Shown one piece after another: positions 25,363 to 34,109 of a stretch of DNA of 64,000 bases. Source of the DNA: Bacillota bacterium (lineage in GTDB: Bacteria > Bacillota > Clostridia > Peptostreptococcales > Anaerovoracaceae). The DNA is taken from the NCBI GenBank assembly GCA_017557505.1, contig JAFYYP010000013.1:40121-104120 (forward strand), read 5' to 3'. Below the pieces are notes generated by a model. That model saw only the letters and a list, made by a program, of their open reading frames with translations, was not told the origin of the DNA and ran no database searches. The translations under genes were made by a program, and so were the position numbers. Position 1 is the stretch's first letter, and every line of letters starts with the position of its first letter.

Positions 25363-25490
25363 GTCGAAGGGGTGGCGTCTAAAGAGGCTCATCAAGACCG
25401 GAGTGAACGCCGTGACTCCCTAATTGGTTCCCGTCGCGGATGAGCGTAGGTCGAAGATGAGGATGCGTTAGACGACAGGACCCCGAAGAC
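25363..25490 (+). ncRNA. Rod-shaped structured leader RNA, copy 1 (class not identified)
   Basis: The mtnA leader folds as one nested rod. The helices are GTC/GAC (363-365/488-490, last three digits), GGGGT/ACCCC (369-373/480-484), CGTCTAA/TTAGACG (376-382/468-474), CTCATC/GATGAG (388-393/456-461), GACC/GGTC, ACGC/GCGT (407-410/444-447) and CGTGAC/GTCGCG (411-416/433-438) with a GATGA bulge. Compared with the copy at 58152, base pairs change together in the outer two helices while loops such as AGAGG, GATGCG and ACAGG stay constant. It ends about 11 bases before the AAAGGAG ribosome site, so a cis-regulatory role is plausible. It lacks S-box (SAM-I) signatures. Confidence 0.85.
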
Positions 25491-25508
25491 AAAACCAAAG
25501 GAGACAGT

Positions 25509-26561
25509 ATGCAAAACTATAAACGACAAGACGAAGGCCTCGGCTTCATGATGCAGTACGAGAACGTCGCGTGGTACGAAAACGGTGCCGTCCGCATCCT
25601 GGACCGCCGTATCTACCCCATTCGTACCGAATTCGTCACCTGCACCCGTCACGAGCAGGTCGCGCAGGCGATCGCCGATATGGTGACCCAGAGCGGCGGC
25701 CCTTATACAGCCGCATCCATGGCTATGGTGCTGGCATGTTATGAATCGGAAGACATGCCGAAAGAAAAGCGCATCGCTTATCTGGAAAAGGCCTCCTATA
25801 CCCTCTCCCACGCACGTCCGACGACTTCGGCCAAAATGCAGACCTATACCGGCCGCGTTCTGGAAGCAGCGAAGAAAGGCATGGACGAAGGCGCTGAAGG
25901 TGCGGAAGTCACGAAAGCCGCACAGGCGCAGGCTCTCGAAGATCTGAACAAACGCTATGCGAAATCCATTCCCATCGGCCGCCTGATCGCGAACGAGATC
26001 CCGGACGGAGGTTCCATCCTCACGCAGTGCTGGGCTGAACTAGACATCGCCATGGTGCTGCGCGCCATCCGCGAACAGAACAAAGACGTCAAAGTATTCT
26101 GCGCAGAGACCCGCCCCTATTTCCAGGGTGCCCGCCTCACAGCAAGCTGCGCGGTCGACATGGGTTTCGACGTTACCGTTATTTCTGACAATATGCCGGC
26201 CTATACGATGAAGACCAAAGGTATCGACCTGTTCACGAGCGCTGCGGACGTCACGACCTGCGACGGTTATATCGTCAACAAGGTCGGCACGTTCCAGATC
26301 GCCCTGGCCTGCAACTATTACGGCGTTCCCTATATCGCCGCAGGCAATCCGAATCCGGCGCATCCGTCCATCGATTCCGTCGTCATCGAAGAGCGCGATC
26401 CGGAGCTGACGCTCCACGCCATGGACATCAAGCTCACGAAGCCCGGCGTCAAGGGCTACTACCCCGCTTTTGACGTGACGCCGCCCGAATTCGTCACAGC
26501 CATCGCCACAGACAAAGGTCTGTTTAAGCCCTCTGACCTGTATAAATACTTTGAACTGTAA
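25509..26561 (+). CDS. mtnA: MtnA-like S-methyl-5-thioribose-1-phosphate isomerase
   Basis: The 350-residue protein belongs to the eIF2B-like isomerase family. The C-terminal two thirds track MtnA: a catalytic Cys in ILTQC, FCAETRPYFQGARLTA, an Asp in SAADV where MtnA has GADR, NKVGTFQIAL, IEERDPEL and PAFDVTPPEFVTAI. The N-terminal substrate loop is different: MtnA has RGAPAIG, and here the sequence is SGGPYTAAS. It should isomerise 5-methylthioribose-1-phosphate or 5-deoxyribose-1-phosphate. AAAGGAG lies five bases before the start. mtnK follows directly. No MTA nucleosidase or aldolase gene is nearby. Confidence 0.82.
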   Translation: MQNYKRQDEGLGFMMQYENVAWYENGAVRILDRRIYPIRTEFVTCTRHEQVAQAIADMVTQSGGPYTAASMAMVLACYESEDMPKEKRIAYLEKASYTLSHARPTTSAKMQTYTGRVLEAAKKGMDEGAEGAEVTKAAQAQALEDLNKRYAKSIPIGRLIANEIPDGGSILTQCWAELDIAMVLRAIREQNKDVKVFCAETRPYFQGARLTASCAVDMGFDVTVISDNMPAYTMKTKGIDLFTSAADVTTCDGYIVNKVGTFQIALACNYYGVPYIAAGNPNPAHPSIDSVVIEERDPELTLHAMDIKLTKPGVKGYYPAFDVTPPEFVTAIATDKGLFKPSDLYKYFEL

Positions 26562-26571
26562 GGAGGATCTC

Positions 26572-27789
26572 ATGTATACCCCACAGACTGTCATCGGATA
26601 CGTTCATGAAAAATTGCCCGATTTCTTCGGAAAAGGCGCCGAACTGGAGGCAACCGAGCTGTCCGACGGAAACATCAACTTCGTGTTCCGCGTGGAAGAA
26701 CCGGCGACCGGCAAATCTCTGATCATCAAACACGCGGAGGATACGCTGAGGGTCAACCCGGCCCGCCACATCGGCTTTGCGAGAAGCCGCATCGAATGCG
26801 AAGTGCTGAAGCTGCAGCGCGAATACTGCCCGGATCTGATCCCGGAAGTCTATCTGTACGACGCTGCCGAGCATAACATCGTCATGGAGGATATGAAGGG
26901 TTACGAGAACCTGCGCTACGAGCTTTGCAAGCACAAGATTTTCCCGAATCTGGCCGAAGACATGGCGGATTTCTGCGGTAAAGCTCTGATCGGGTCCACC
27001 GACATGATCGTCGGCGCGGAAAAGAAAAAAGAGATCGTCGACCGCTATACGAATCCGAAACTTTGCGAGATCACCGAGCGGCACGTGCTGACGGAACCCT
27101 ACTACGAAGATCTGGACGATAACGGCGTCACACCGGAGAACGACGAATTCATGCGTACCTGGATCTACGGATCGGAAGAACTGCATGCGAAAGTCGGCAT
27201 GCTGAAAGCCCTGTTCGAAACGAAAGCGCAGGCGCTCATTCACGGCGACCTGCACACGGGTTCCATCTTCGTGACCCCCGACAAGACCTGCATCCTGGAC
27301 CCCGAATTCGCGTTTTACGGTCCGATCGGATACGACACGGGCAACTTTATCGCCAACATGATCTTTGCCTACGCAAACGGCTTATATACCATGTCTGAGG
27401 GCGAAGAGAAAGAAACTTACCTAGCGTGGGTGCTCGGCACGATCGAGGAATTCTGCGACAAATTCTCGGCAAAAGCCAAAGACCTGATGCGGGAGAAATC
27501 TTCAGACCGTCAGATGAAGTCCGAAACGTTCTTCGACCTCTATCTTGCCGACATCTTTAAGGATCAGGCAGGATTCGCCGGAACGGAACTCATCCGCCGC
27601 GTCGTCGGCACGTCCGGCGTGCGCGACATCAAGGGTATCGAAGACGAAGCAGTCAAAGCAAAGGCCGAACGCCTGTGCATGACCGCCGGCATGAAGTTCG
27701 TCATGGAACCGGAAGAGATGGCGAGCGGCAAGGATTACGTCGATTACCTGAAGACGTTCCGCGAAACGTACAGTCTGCCTGAGGAATAG
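26572..27789 (+). CDS. mtnK: Methylthioribose kinase-like protein
   Basis: The 405-residue kinase of the APH/choline kinase fold resembles MtnK: LSDGNINFVFRV, IIKHAEDTLRVN, the catalytic loop LIHGDLHTGSIFV and the metal-binding LDPEFAFYGPIGYDTGNF. It phosphorylates methylthioribose, or possibly 5-deoxyribose, to feed the isomerase encoded just upstream. AAGGAGG lies five bases before the ATG at 26572. A strong terminator follows. Confidence 0.88.
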   Translation: MYTPQTVIGYVHEKLPDFFGKGAELEATELSDGNINFVFRVEEPATGKSLIIKHAEDTLRVNPARHIGFARSRIECEVLKLQREYCPDLIPEVYLYDAAEHNIVMEDMKGYENLRYELCKHKIFPNLAEDMADFCGKALIGSTDMIVGAEKKKEIVDRYTNPKLCEITERHVLTEPYYEDLDDNGVTPENDEFMRTWIYGSEELHAKVGMLKALFETKAQALIHGDLHTGSIFVTPDKTCILDPEFAFYGPIGYDTGNFIANMIFAYANGLYTMSEGEEKETYLAWVLGTIEEFCDKFSAKAKDLMREKSSDRQMKSETFFDLYLADIFKDQAGFAGTELIRRVVGTSGVRDIKGIEDEAVKAKAERLCMTAGMKFVMEPEEMASGKDYVDYLKTFRETYSLPEE

Positions 27790-27803
27790 TTTTAAGGCAC
27801 AAT

Positions 27804-27837
27804 AAGACCCCGGACCGCTCGGCCGGGGTCTTTTCTT
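27804..27837. terminator. Bidirectional terminator between mtnK and the hydrogenase gene
   Basis: A 10-bp stem, AAGACCCCGG with CCGGGGTCTT, is followed on the plus strand by TTTTCTT. It lies between the convergent mtnK and hydrogenase genes and can serve both. Confidence 0.9.
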
Positions 27838-27843
27838 ATGATC

Positions 27844-29244
27844 TTACAGAATCTTCTGTTTGGCTGCAGACGCAGCGTACGCATTGATGAACTTGTCGGT
27901 ATTCGGTTTATTGATGAGCGTACCGTTGCCTTTGATACAGCCGCCCGGGCAACACATGCCTTCGATGATGTTACCGTCCAGTTTACCCACCTTCACTTTC
28001 ATCAGGGCAGCCTTGCATTCGTCGATGCCGTTGCAGACGACGGCTTTCACTTCAAAGTCTTCCCTGCCCATCTCCTTGATGGCTTCGACAACGGAAGCAG
28101 CCACACCGCCGCTGCGGCAGTATGCGCGTCCGAAGCTGCTGCCGTCCTGCAGATCTGTTGGCTCCAGTTCGGAAAGCACGATATCCTTCGAATCGAACAG
28201 CGCCTGGAGTTCGAAGAATGTCAGCACGTGGTCGATATATTCCTTCGCGCAGTCCTTCTTTCTTTCATACTTTTTTGCCATGCACGGACCGATGAACACG
28301 ACGACCGCATCCGGGTCCTTCTCCTTGATCGCCTTGCCCGTGTAAGCCATCGGCGACAACGTATGGCTGACGTACTGGTCCAGTTCAGGGAATTTGATAT
28401 GGATGTACTCGACAAAGGCCGGACAGCAGGACGTGGTCAGGAAGCCCTTTTCCAGCAGTTCAGCTGCTTCCGTGCGGGCTGTCTCGTCCGCGCCCATGGC
28501 TACTTCGACAACTTCGTCGAAACCCAGTTTCTTGATACCTGTATAGACCTGTTCCGTCGTACCGTCCGGGAACTGTGCGGCAACCGACGGCGCCACGACA
28601 GCGTAAACTTTGCGTCCGTCGTTCGCCTTTATCCTTTTGATCACCCTAACGACGCCGGAAATATCGTTCGGCGCGCCGAACGGGCATTCGTAGACGCAGA
28701 GGCCGCAGACGATGCACTTCTCCTGGTCGACGACGGCTTCGCCGCCTTCTCCCATGTGGATGGCTCCGGTCGGGCAAACTTTTTCACACGGCCGCTGCAT
28801 GTTGATGATCGCGCCGTATTTGCAGGCGTTGGCGCACCGTCCGCATTCGACGCAGCGCGTCTTGTCGATGTGGCTGTGCCCTCTTTCGTCGATCGCGATC
28901 GCATCTCTGGGGCAGGCTTCCCGGCAGCTGTGCGCGAGGCAGCCTCTGCACAGGTCGGTCGTCATGTAGCCGGCTTTCGGACATTCGTCGCAGGCGATGT
29001 CCACGACCTGGATCGTGTCCTTCGAACCGTGATACACACCGAATCCCAGGCGCAAGCGTTCCGCCACGATGGCTCTGTCTTTATAGACGCAGCAGCTCAT
29101 GGGCGGTTCGCCCTTCTTTACTACTTTGCTCGCAATGTCGTTGAATACGGTAAACGGATCCTGATCCTCCCATATTGCTCTGGCAAGCTCACGTAAAACT
29201 CTGTATTTAACTACTTCAACTTTATTTTCAAACTTTTTCTGCAT
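27844..29244 (-). CDS. Monomeric [FeFe] hydrogenase, group B-like
   Basis: The 466-residue protein has ferredoxin-type clusters (CVECGRCANACKYGA, CEKVCPTGA, CIVCGLCVYECPFGA and further N-terminal cysteines). The H-cluster domain carries the three signatures TSCCPAFVEY (L1), GPCMAKKYE (L2) and EGMCCPGGCIKG (L3). The L2 form with G rather than M, and L1 with PA rather than PGW, fit group B enzymes of Clostridia. It should interconvert protons plus ferredoxin electrons with H2; the physiological direction is not shown for this group. It is 13 bases after coaE and shares an operon with polA. Confidence 0.88.
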   Translation of the reverse strand: MQKKFENKVEVVKYRVLRELARAIWEDQDPFTVFNDIASKVVKKGEPPMSCCVYKDRAIVAERLRLGFGVYHGSKDTIQVVDIACDECPKAGYMTTDLCRGCLAHSCREACPRDAIAIDERGHSHIDKTRCVECGRCANACKYGAIINMQRPCEKVCPTGAIHMGEGGEAVVDQEKCIVCGLCVYECPFGAPNDISGVVRVIKRIKANDGRKVYAVVAPSVAAQFPDGTTEQVYTGIKKLGFDEVVEVAMGADETARTEAAELLEKGFLTTSCCPAFVEYIHIKFPELDQYVSHTLSPMAYTGKAIKEKDPDAVVVFIGPCMAKKYERKKDCAKEYIDHVLTFFELQALFDSKDIVLSELEPTDLQDGSSFGRAYCRSGGVAASVVEAIKEMGREDFEVKAVVCNGIDECKAALMKVKVGKLDGNIIEGMCCPGGCIKGNGTLINKPNTDKFINAYAASAAKQKIL

Positions 29245-29257
29245 ATATTCCTCAAAA

Positions 29258-29848
29258 CTATAAATTCTCGGCGATCGCTTTCTCGACCTGCGCCATCAGC
29301 TTCGCCATGCCGCCGTCATTCTCGATGATGACGTCAGCCCTTTCCATCTTTTCCTCTTCGCTCATCTGCAGTTTGATGCGTGCACGGATCTCTTCCACAC
29401 TCAAACCGTCGCGGACTTCGACGCGCTCGATGCGCACGTCTTCCGGCGCGGTCACGAGCCAGACCTGTTGGATATATTTGTCCCAGCCGGCTTCGAACAG
29501 CAGCGGGACTTCAAAGAACATGGGTTTCTCCTGTCCGGACAGGCTGAGCTTGTGGAATTTTTCCACCGAACGGCACAGGATCGCTGTCTGCACCAGTTCG
29601 TTCAGTCGGTTCGTCTTCGCCCGGTCGCCGAACGCAAGATTGGCAAGCATCCTGCGGTCCAGCGTACCGTCTTCCTGAATGATCTCGATGCCGAACTCCT
29701 TGACGAGCAGGCGCAGCAAAGGTTCGTCCTTTGCGGTCACTTCCCTGCCGATATCGTCGGCATTCAGAACGATGTAACCCTTATTTTTCAAGATTTCAGA
29801 AACCGTGCTCTTACCGGAGCCGATCCCGCCAGTCAATCCGATGATCAT
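29258..29848 (-). CDS. coaE: Dephospho-CoA kinase
   Basis: The 196-residue P-loop kinase starts MIIGLTGGIGSGKSTVSEIL and carries the family DADDI-like motif (NADDIGREV) and FFEVPLLFEAGWDKY. It phosphorylates dephospho-CoA, the last step of coenzyme A synthesis. polA lies 15 bases upstream, a common bacterial pairing. Confidence 0.96.
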   Translation of the reverse strand: MIIGLTGGIGSGKSTVSEILKNKGYIVLNADDIGREVTAKDEPLLRLLVKEFGIEIIQEDGTLDRRMLANLAFGDRAKTNRLNELVQTAILCRSVEKFHKLSLSGQEKPMFFEVPLLFEAGWDKYIQQVWLVTAPEDVRIERVEVRDGLSVEEIRARIKLQMSEEEKMERADVIIENDGGMAKLMAQVEKAIAENL

Positions 29849-29863
29849 GATAGTTCCCTTTCT

Positions 29864-32542
29864 TTATTTTAACTCGTACCAGTTATGGCCCGTATTACAT
29901 TCTACTTCCAGTTTTACGTCCAGACAAGCGGCGTTTTCCATGCATTCGCGCAGGATCTCCTTTGCTTGATCCGCCTTGTCTGCGGGGACCCGCAGGATAA
30001 GCTCGTCGTGGATCTGCAGGATGAGTTCGGCCTCCGGACACTGTTCTTTCAGCGCTTTTTCTGTGCGTATCATAGCCAGTTTGATGATGTCAGCCGCCGT
30101 GCCCTGGATAGGCGTATTCATGGCGAGCCGTTCTCCTAATTGACGAACCATAAACTGAGACGCGCGGATCTCCGGCACGCTGCGCCGTCTGCCGTACAGC
30201 GTGCGGATCTCTCCGGTGGCTTTGCACTCCGCAACGCAGCCGTCCATGAATGCTTTTACACCCGGGAAACGGTGGAAATAGTCTTTGATGTACTGTTCCG
30301 CCTGTTTACGGGTGATGGACAGATTTTCGGACAGGCCGAAGCCGCTCATGCCGTAGATGACCCCGAAATTGACCGCTTTCGCGTTGGATCGCATCAACGG
30401 AGTCACTTCCTCCTGCGGTACGCCGAAAACCTTGGAAGCGGTCTCTCTGTGGATATCCAGACCCTGATTGAAAGCGTCGATGAGCGTAGGATCCTTGGAC
30501 ATATGCGCCAGAACGCGAAGTTCGATCTGCGAGTAGTCCGCGCCGATCAGGACCAGGTCATCCTGCCCAGACGTAAAGACTTTGCGCAGCTGCCTGCCGA
30601 GTTCCTGACGGACAGGGATGTTCTGCAGATTTGGCTCCGTGCAGCTGATGCGGCCCGTTGCGGTCACGGTCTGCTGGAAATGCGCGCGGATGCGTCCGTC
30701 GCTACCGATCAGGGGCAGCAGACCTTCGACGTACGTGCTGTTCAGCTTGGAAAGCGTGCGGTATACGAGCACCTTTTCGACGACCGGATAGTCCGGCGCA
30801 AGTTTTTCGAGGATCTCAGCATTCGTGGAATAACCCTTTTTCGTTTTCTTACCTGCGGGAAGACCCATCTTTTCAAACAGGACATTGCCCAGCTGCATCG
30901 GAGAATTGATATTGAATTCTTCTCCTGCCAGGTCGTAGATCTCTTTGACGAGAGCGTCGATGCCGCCTTTCAGATCTTTGCCGAAGTCCTTGAGCGCCTG
31001 CGCATCCACGTCGATACCGTTCCACTCCATTTCTGCAAGGACTTTGCACAGCGGAAGTTCTATATCATAATATACTTTCTGTAAACCAGCACTTTCGATC
31101 CGCTGTTCCAGGAGATTACGTAACGTCATCAAAGCCCGGAATCTCAAGCCTGCAGCTTCTTGCGCTTCCTTGAACGGATCCGGTGATGCAGAGAACAGAT
31201 CGAGCTGCGTGTTCACAGCTGCTCCCGCTGAAGCTTCGATATCGGTCTTCAGCTCCGAATAGGCAAGTTCGCGCAGCGGCTGCACTTTTGCCGCGGGATC
31301 CAGCACGTACTGAGCCAAAGATAAGTCCCCTGCCGTCTCCATTTTGGACGTATCGACGCCATGGCTGATCAGAACGTACCAGACGTCTTCCAATCCTGAG
31401 CCGAATAGTTTTAATGCTTTGCCGGACAACAGAGATAGATCCGCCAGGCCTGTATGGACCTTCTTCCCGTCGCAGATCTGGATCATATCTACACCCGGAA
31501 GTTCCTTATGATCACCGTTCGTCGCGATGTCGATATAGATCTCCTGACCGTCTTGCAAGGCTTTCAGAACGTCATCTGTCAGTTCCAGACTTTCGGGCTG
31601 CTCGATGCCGGCAGACAAATCAGCAGCCATAACTGCCCCTTCGTTAAGTTCGGAAGCCTTGGAAACGCCAGAACTTTCCTCCAGCAGCTTCTTCAGATAG
31701 GTTTTGAATTCCAGCTTGTTGTACAGCTCGATCAGGCGGTCGCGGTCTTCCTTACCGATACGGCAATCCTCGATGGTATAGTCTACAGGAACGTTCGTGA
31801 TGATCGTTGCCAGGCGCTTGCTCATCATGGCGGACTGTGCGCCGTCTTCGATCTTCTCGCGGAGTTTCGCGTTTTCTATCTCATCGACATGCGCGATCAT
31901 ATTTTCGATACTGCCGAACTGCAGGATCAGTTTCGTAGCGGTCTTCTCGCCGATGCCGGGAATGCCGGGAATATTGTCCGACGTATCGCCGCGCAGACCT
32001 TTATAATCGATGAACTGCTGATGATCGAAGCCGTATTCTTCGATCATGGCAGCGTCGTCATACAGTTTGAACTCCGTAATACCCTTCTTCGTGATCACGA
32101 CAGAAGTCTTGTCTGTCGCAAGCTGAAGCGCATCGCGGTCGCCCGTGATGATCACAGCCTCCACGCCTGCTTCTTCCGCCATTTTTGCCGTCGTTCCGAT
32201 GATATCATCCGCCTCGTAGCCGTCGATCTCGTACTGTTTGATCGCCATGGCGTCCAGTACGTCTTTCAGGACAGGCAGTTCCATGGCCAGCTCCAGCGGC
32301 ATCTTGCGTCTGCCGGCTTTATAATCGCCGAATTCGATGTGCCGGAACGTCGGTGCCTTGCGGTCATACGCGACGAGCATGTGCGTCGGCTGATAGTCTT
32401 TGCGGATCTTCTGCAGCATAGAAAGAAAGCCGTACACGCCCTGCGTGTACAGCCCATCTTTCGTCATCATCGGCCTCTGAATGGCATAGTAAGCCCTGTT
32501 GACCAGACTGTTGCCGTCAATTATAACGATTCTTTCTCCCAT
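29864..32542 (-). CDS. polA: DNA polymerase I
   Basis: The 892-residue protein has the 5'-3' exonuclease domain (residues 1-290; IDGNSLVNRAYYAIQ, GDRDALQL, GIPGIGEKTA), a central domain and the polymerase domain (motif A ADYSQIELRVLAH, motif B RSNAKAVNFGVIYGMS, motif C QIHDELI). The central 3'-5' exonuclease domain lacks the DxE metal ligands (YIDIATNG), so proofreading is probably lost, as in several Firmicutes. Its start overlaps the upstream gene by 22 bases. Confidence 0.97.
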   Translation of the reverse strand: MGERIVIIDGNSLVNRAYYAIQRPMMTKDGLYTQGVYGFLSMLQKIRKDYQPTHMLVAYDRKAPTFRHIEFGDYKAGRRKMPLELAMELPVLKDVLDAMAIKQYEIDGYEADDIIGTTAKMAEEAGVEAVIITGDRDALQLATDKTSVVITKKGITEFKLYDDAAMIEEYGFDHQQFIDYKGLRGDTSDNIPGIPGIGEKTATKLILQFGSIENMIAHVDEIENAKLREKIEDGAQSAMMSKRLATIITNVPVDYTIEDCRIGKEDRDRLIELYNKLEFKTYLKKLLEESSGVSKASELNEGAVMAADLSAGIEQPESLELTDDVLKALQDGQEIYIDIATNGDHKELPGVDMIQICDGKKVHTGLADLSLLSGKALKLFGSGLEDVWYVLISHGVDTSKMETAGDLSLAQYVLDPAAKVQPLRELAYSELKTDIEASAGAAVNTQLDLFSASPDPFKEAQEAAGLRFRALMTLRNLLEQRIESAGLQKVYYDIELPLCKVLAEMEWNGIDVDAQALKDFGKDLKGGIDALVKEIYDLAGEEFNINSPMQLGNVLFEKMGLPAGKKTKKGYSTNAEILEKLAPDYPVVEKVLVYRTLSKLNSTYVEGLLPLIGSDGRIRAHFQQTVTATGRISCTEPNLQNIPVRQELGRQLRKVFTSGQDDLVLIGADYSQIELRVLAHMSKDPTLIDAFNQGLDIHRETASKVFGVPQEEVTPLMRSNAKAVNFGVIYGMSGFGLSENLSITRKQAEQYIKDYFHRFPGVKAFMDGCVAECKATGEIRTLYGRRRSVPEIRASQFMVRQLGERLAMNTPIQGTAADIIKLAMIRTEKALKEQCPEAELILQIHDELILRVPADKADQAKEILRECMENAACLDVKLEVECNTGHNWYELK

Positions 32543-33498
32543 AGGATGCTCCTGATGTCTTCCTCGTTTACGGTACCGGAGAGCTGTTCTTCCTCGCTCT
32601 CATAAAAGTATACCATAAATTCGGTTCCTTCAGGAACCTCCTGTACATCCTGGATGCTGTGTCCGAATCCCTTATCCACTTCATCGAACTTCACCTTGAA
32701 CGACTCGTCCTGCAGCGCTTCCTGCAGCATGTTCTCATAAATGTCGTCCTCGGTCGCTTCCGGGGCCTGAGTCTCATCCGGGTTCTCTTCGCCCGGTTCT
32801 TCCGGCAGATCCGTCGGTTCTTCGTCAGCAGGTTCTTCGCCTGTCTGCTCGTCCGGGTCGATCTCCATGCCGCCGGCATACTCGGAGCCCTGGTCTACTT
32901 CTCCGGGCTCTTCTTCGACAGGTTCATCCTCGACAACGGTTTCTTCTCCCTGCGTGTCAGGAACTGGTGCCGGCGTAGGATTCGACGGCTGCGGCTTGGG
33001 TTTCGGGTTGTTCTGCGCAGACTGGGTCGGCTGCTGCGGCGTGACCGCAGGAGCAGGCTCGACGGAAGGATCTTCTTCGACCGGAGGCTGTTCCGGTACG
33101 TCAGGTACGACGGGCTCGTCCGGTTCCACAGGAACCGTTACTTCTTCCGGCGGTCCCAGAGGTATCGTCGGATCGTCGATCTCCGCCACCTGAGACGGAT
33201 CGTTTCCGGGTACGGGGCCGGGCATCTGCCCGCTCTTCCAGAACCCGTAAACGCCTAAAAGCACAGCAAAAGCAGCCGCAGCGGCGGCAAACCTTGTCCA
33301 GTTACGGCTTCCGAAAGACTCCCGCAGGCGGTCGAAGAACGAAACAGGTGCCGGATCTCTCTCCGCTTCCGCTTCTTCCTCCATCCGCGCCATGCGCATG
33401 ATCTTTGCAGCATCAAAGTGAAGGTCTTTAGGGACCTCCACAGGATCCATGGTCGAAAGGGTCTCCTCTATTAATTTTTCAAGTCTCAATTCGTCCAT
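32521..33498 (-). CDS. Membrane-anchored anti-sigma-like protein
   Basis: The 325-residue protein has a cytoplasmic N-terminus of about 90 residues (DELRLEKLIEETLSTM...), one membrane helix (FAAAAAAFAVLLGVYGFW, near 91-108), a long Pro/Glu/Asp-rich outer linker and a small C-terminal domain (YENMLQEALQDESFK...YFYESEEEQLSG). It directly follows an ECF sigma gene, the usual place of its anti-sigma factor, but no zinc-binding HxxxCxxC motif is present. I recognise no family for the outer domain. Confidence 0.6.
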   Translation of the reverse strand: MDELRLEKLIEETLSTMDPVEVPKDLHFDAAKIMRMARMEEEAEAERDPAPVSFFDRLRESFGSRNWTRFAAAAAAFAVLLGVYGFWKSGQMPGPVPGNDPSQVAEIDDPTIPLGPPEEVTVPVEPDEPVVPDVPEQPPVEEDPSVEPAPAVTPQQPTQSAQNNPKPKPQPSNPTPAPVPDTQGEETVVEDEPVEEEPGEVDQGSEYAGGMEIDPDEQTGEEPADEEPTDLPEEPGEENPDETQAPEATEDDIYENMLQEALQDESFKVKFDEVDKGFGHSIQDVQEVPEGTEFMVYFYESEEEQLSGTVNEEDIRSILWEKESL

Positions 33499-33505
33499 TT
33501 ACCTG

Positions 33506-34075
33506 TTAGACGTCCCAAATCGGATTTTGTTCCAAAGTTTCTGATAAAATTTCTTTTAATTTTTGTTTCGCCCGGTTCAGCCTTGATTTCACCGTTCCCG
33601 GCTCCAGGTCCAGCACGTCGGCAAGCTCCTCGTAACTGAGCCCCTGGAACTCCCTTAAGATGATGATGTTCCTCGCTTCCTCGGGCAATTGCCGGATGGC
33701 GTCGGTCACTGCTTTTTGCCGCTCTTTCCTGAGGACCTGCTCTTCCGTGCCGTCTGTGTGATCCGCAAGATCGTAGTGATCGTCGATATCCTCCCAGCCG
33801 GCGCTGTTTTTTCGTTTTCGCAATTCGTCGAGACAACAGTTGATCAATATTCGTGTGAACCAGGTCTCGAAACTGCTGTCCCCTTTGAAGGACCCCAGAT
33901 TGCGGTACATCTTGATGAACGCTTCCTGCATGACGTCCCGCGTGTCGGCATCGTTTTCCATGTAACGGAAGGCGATGGAATAGGCTGAATTCTGAACACG
34001 ACAAATAAGGGAAGAGAATGCATCCTCGTCCCCTTTCTTTGCCAGTTCTATTGTTCGTTTCAGGTCAAAATCCAT
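33506..34075 (-). CDS. ECF-type RNA polymerase sigma factor
   Basis: The 189-residue sigma-70 family protein contains region 2 (DTRDVMQEAFIKMYRNLGSF) and region 4 (LSYEELADVLDLEPGTVKSR), joined by an acidic linker. It directs RNA polymerase to a small stress regulon that cannot be deduced here. The membrane protein encoded seven bases downstream is its likely regulator. Confidence 0.93.
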   Translation of the reverse strand: MDFDLKRTIELAKKGDEDAFSSLICRVQNSAYSIAFRYMENDADTRDVMQEAFIKMYRNLGSFKGDSSFETWFTRILINCCLDELRKRKNSAGWEDIDDHYDLADHTDGTEEQVLRKERQKAVTDAIRQLPEEARNIIILREFQGLSYEELADVLDLEPGTVKSRLNRAKQKLKEILSETLEQNPIWDV

Positions 34076-34109
34076 ACGCTGCCGACGAAAAATGCCCGGA
34101 GTGCCGTCA

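Noticed and set aside
25363-25490. SAM-I (S-box) riboswitch in front of mtnA
   Set aside because: The S-box core (AGAG...GGAGGGA, GAAGC...GGCAACC) and kink-turn are not there; the fold is a single rod without the four-way junction.
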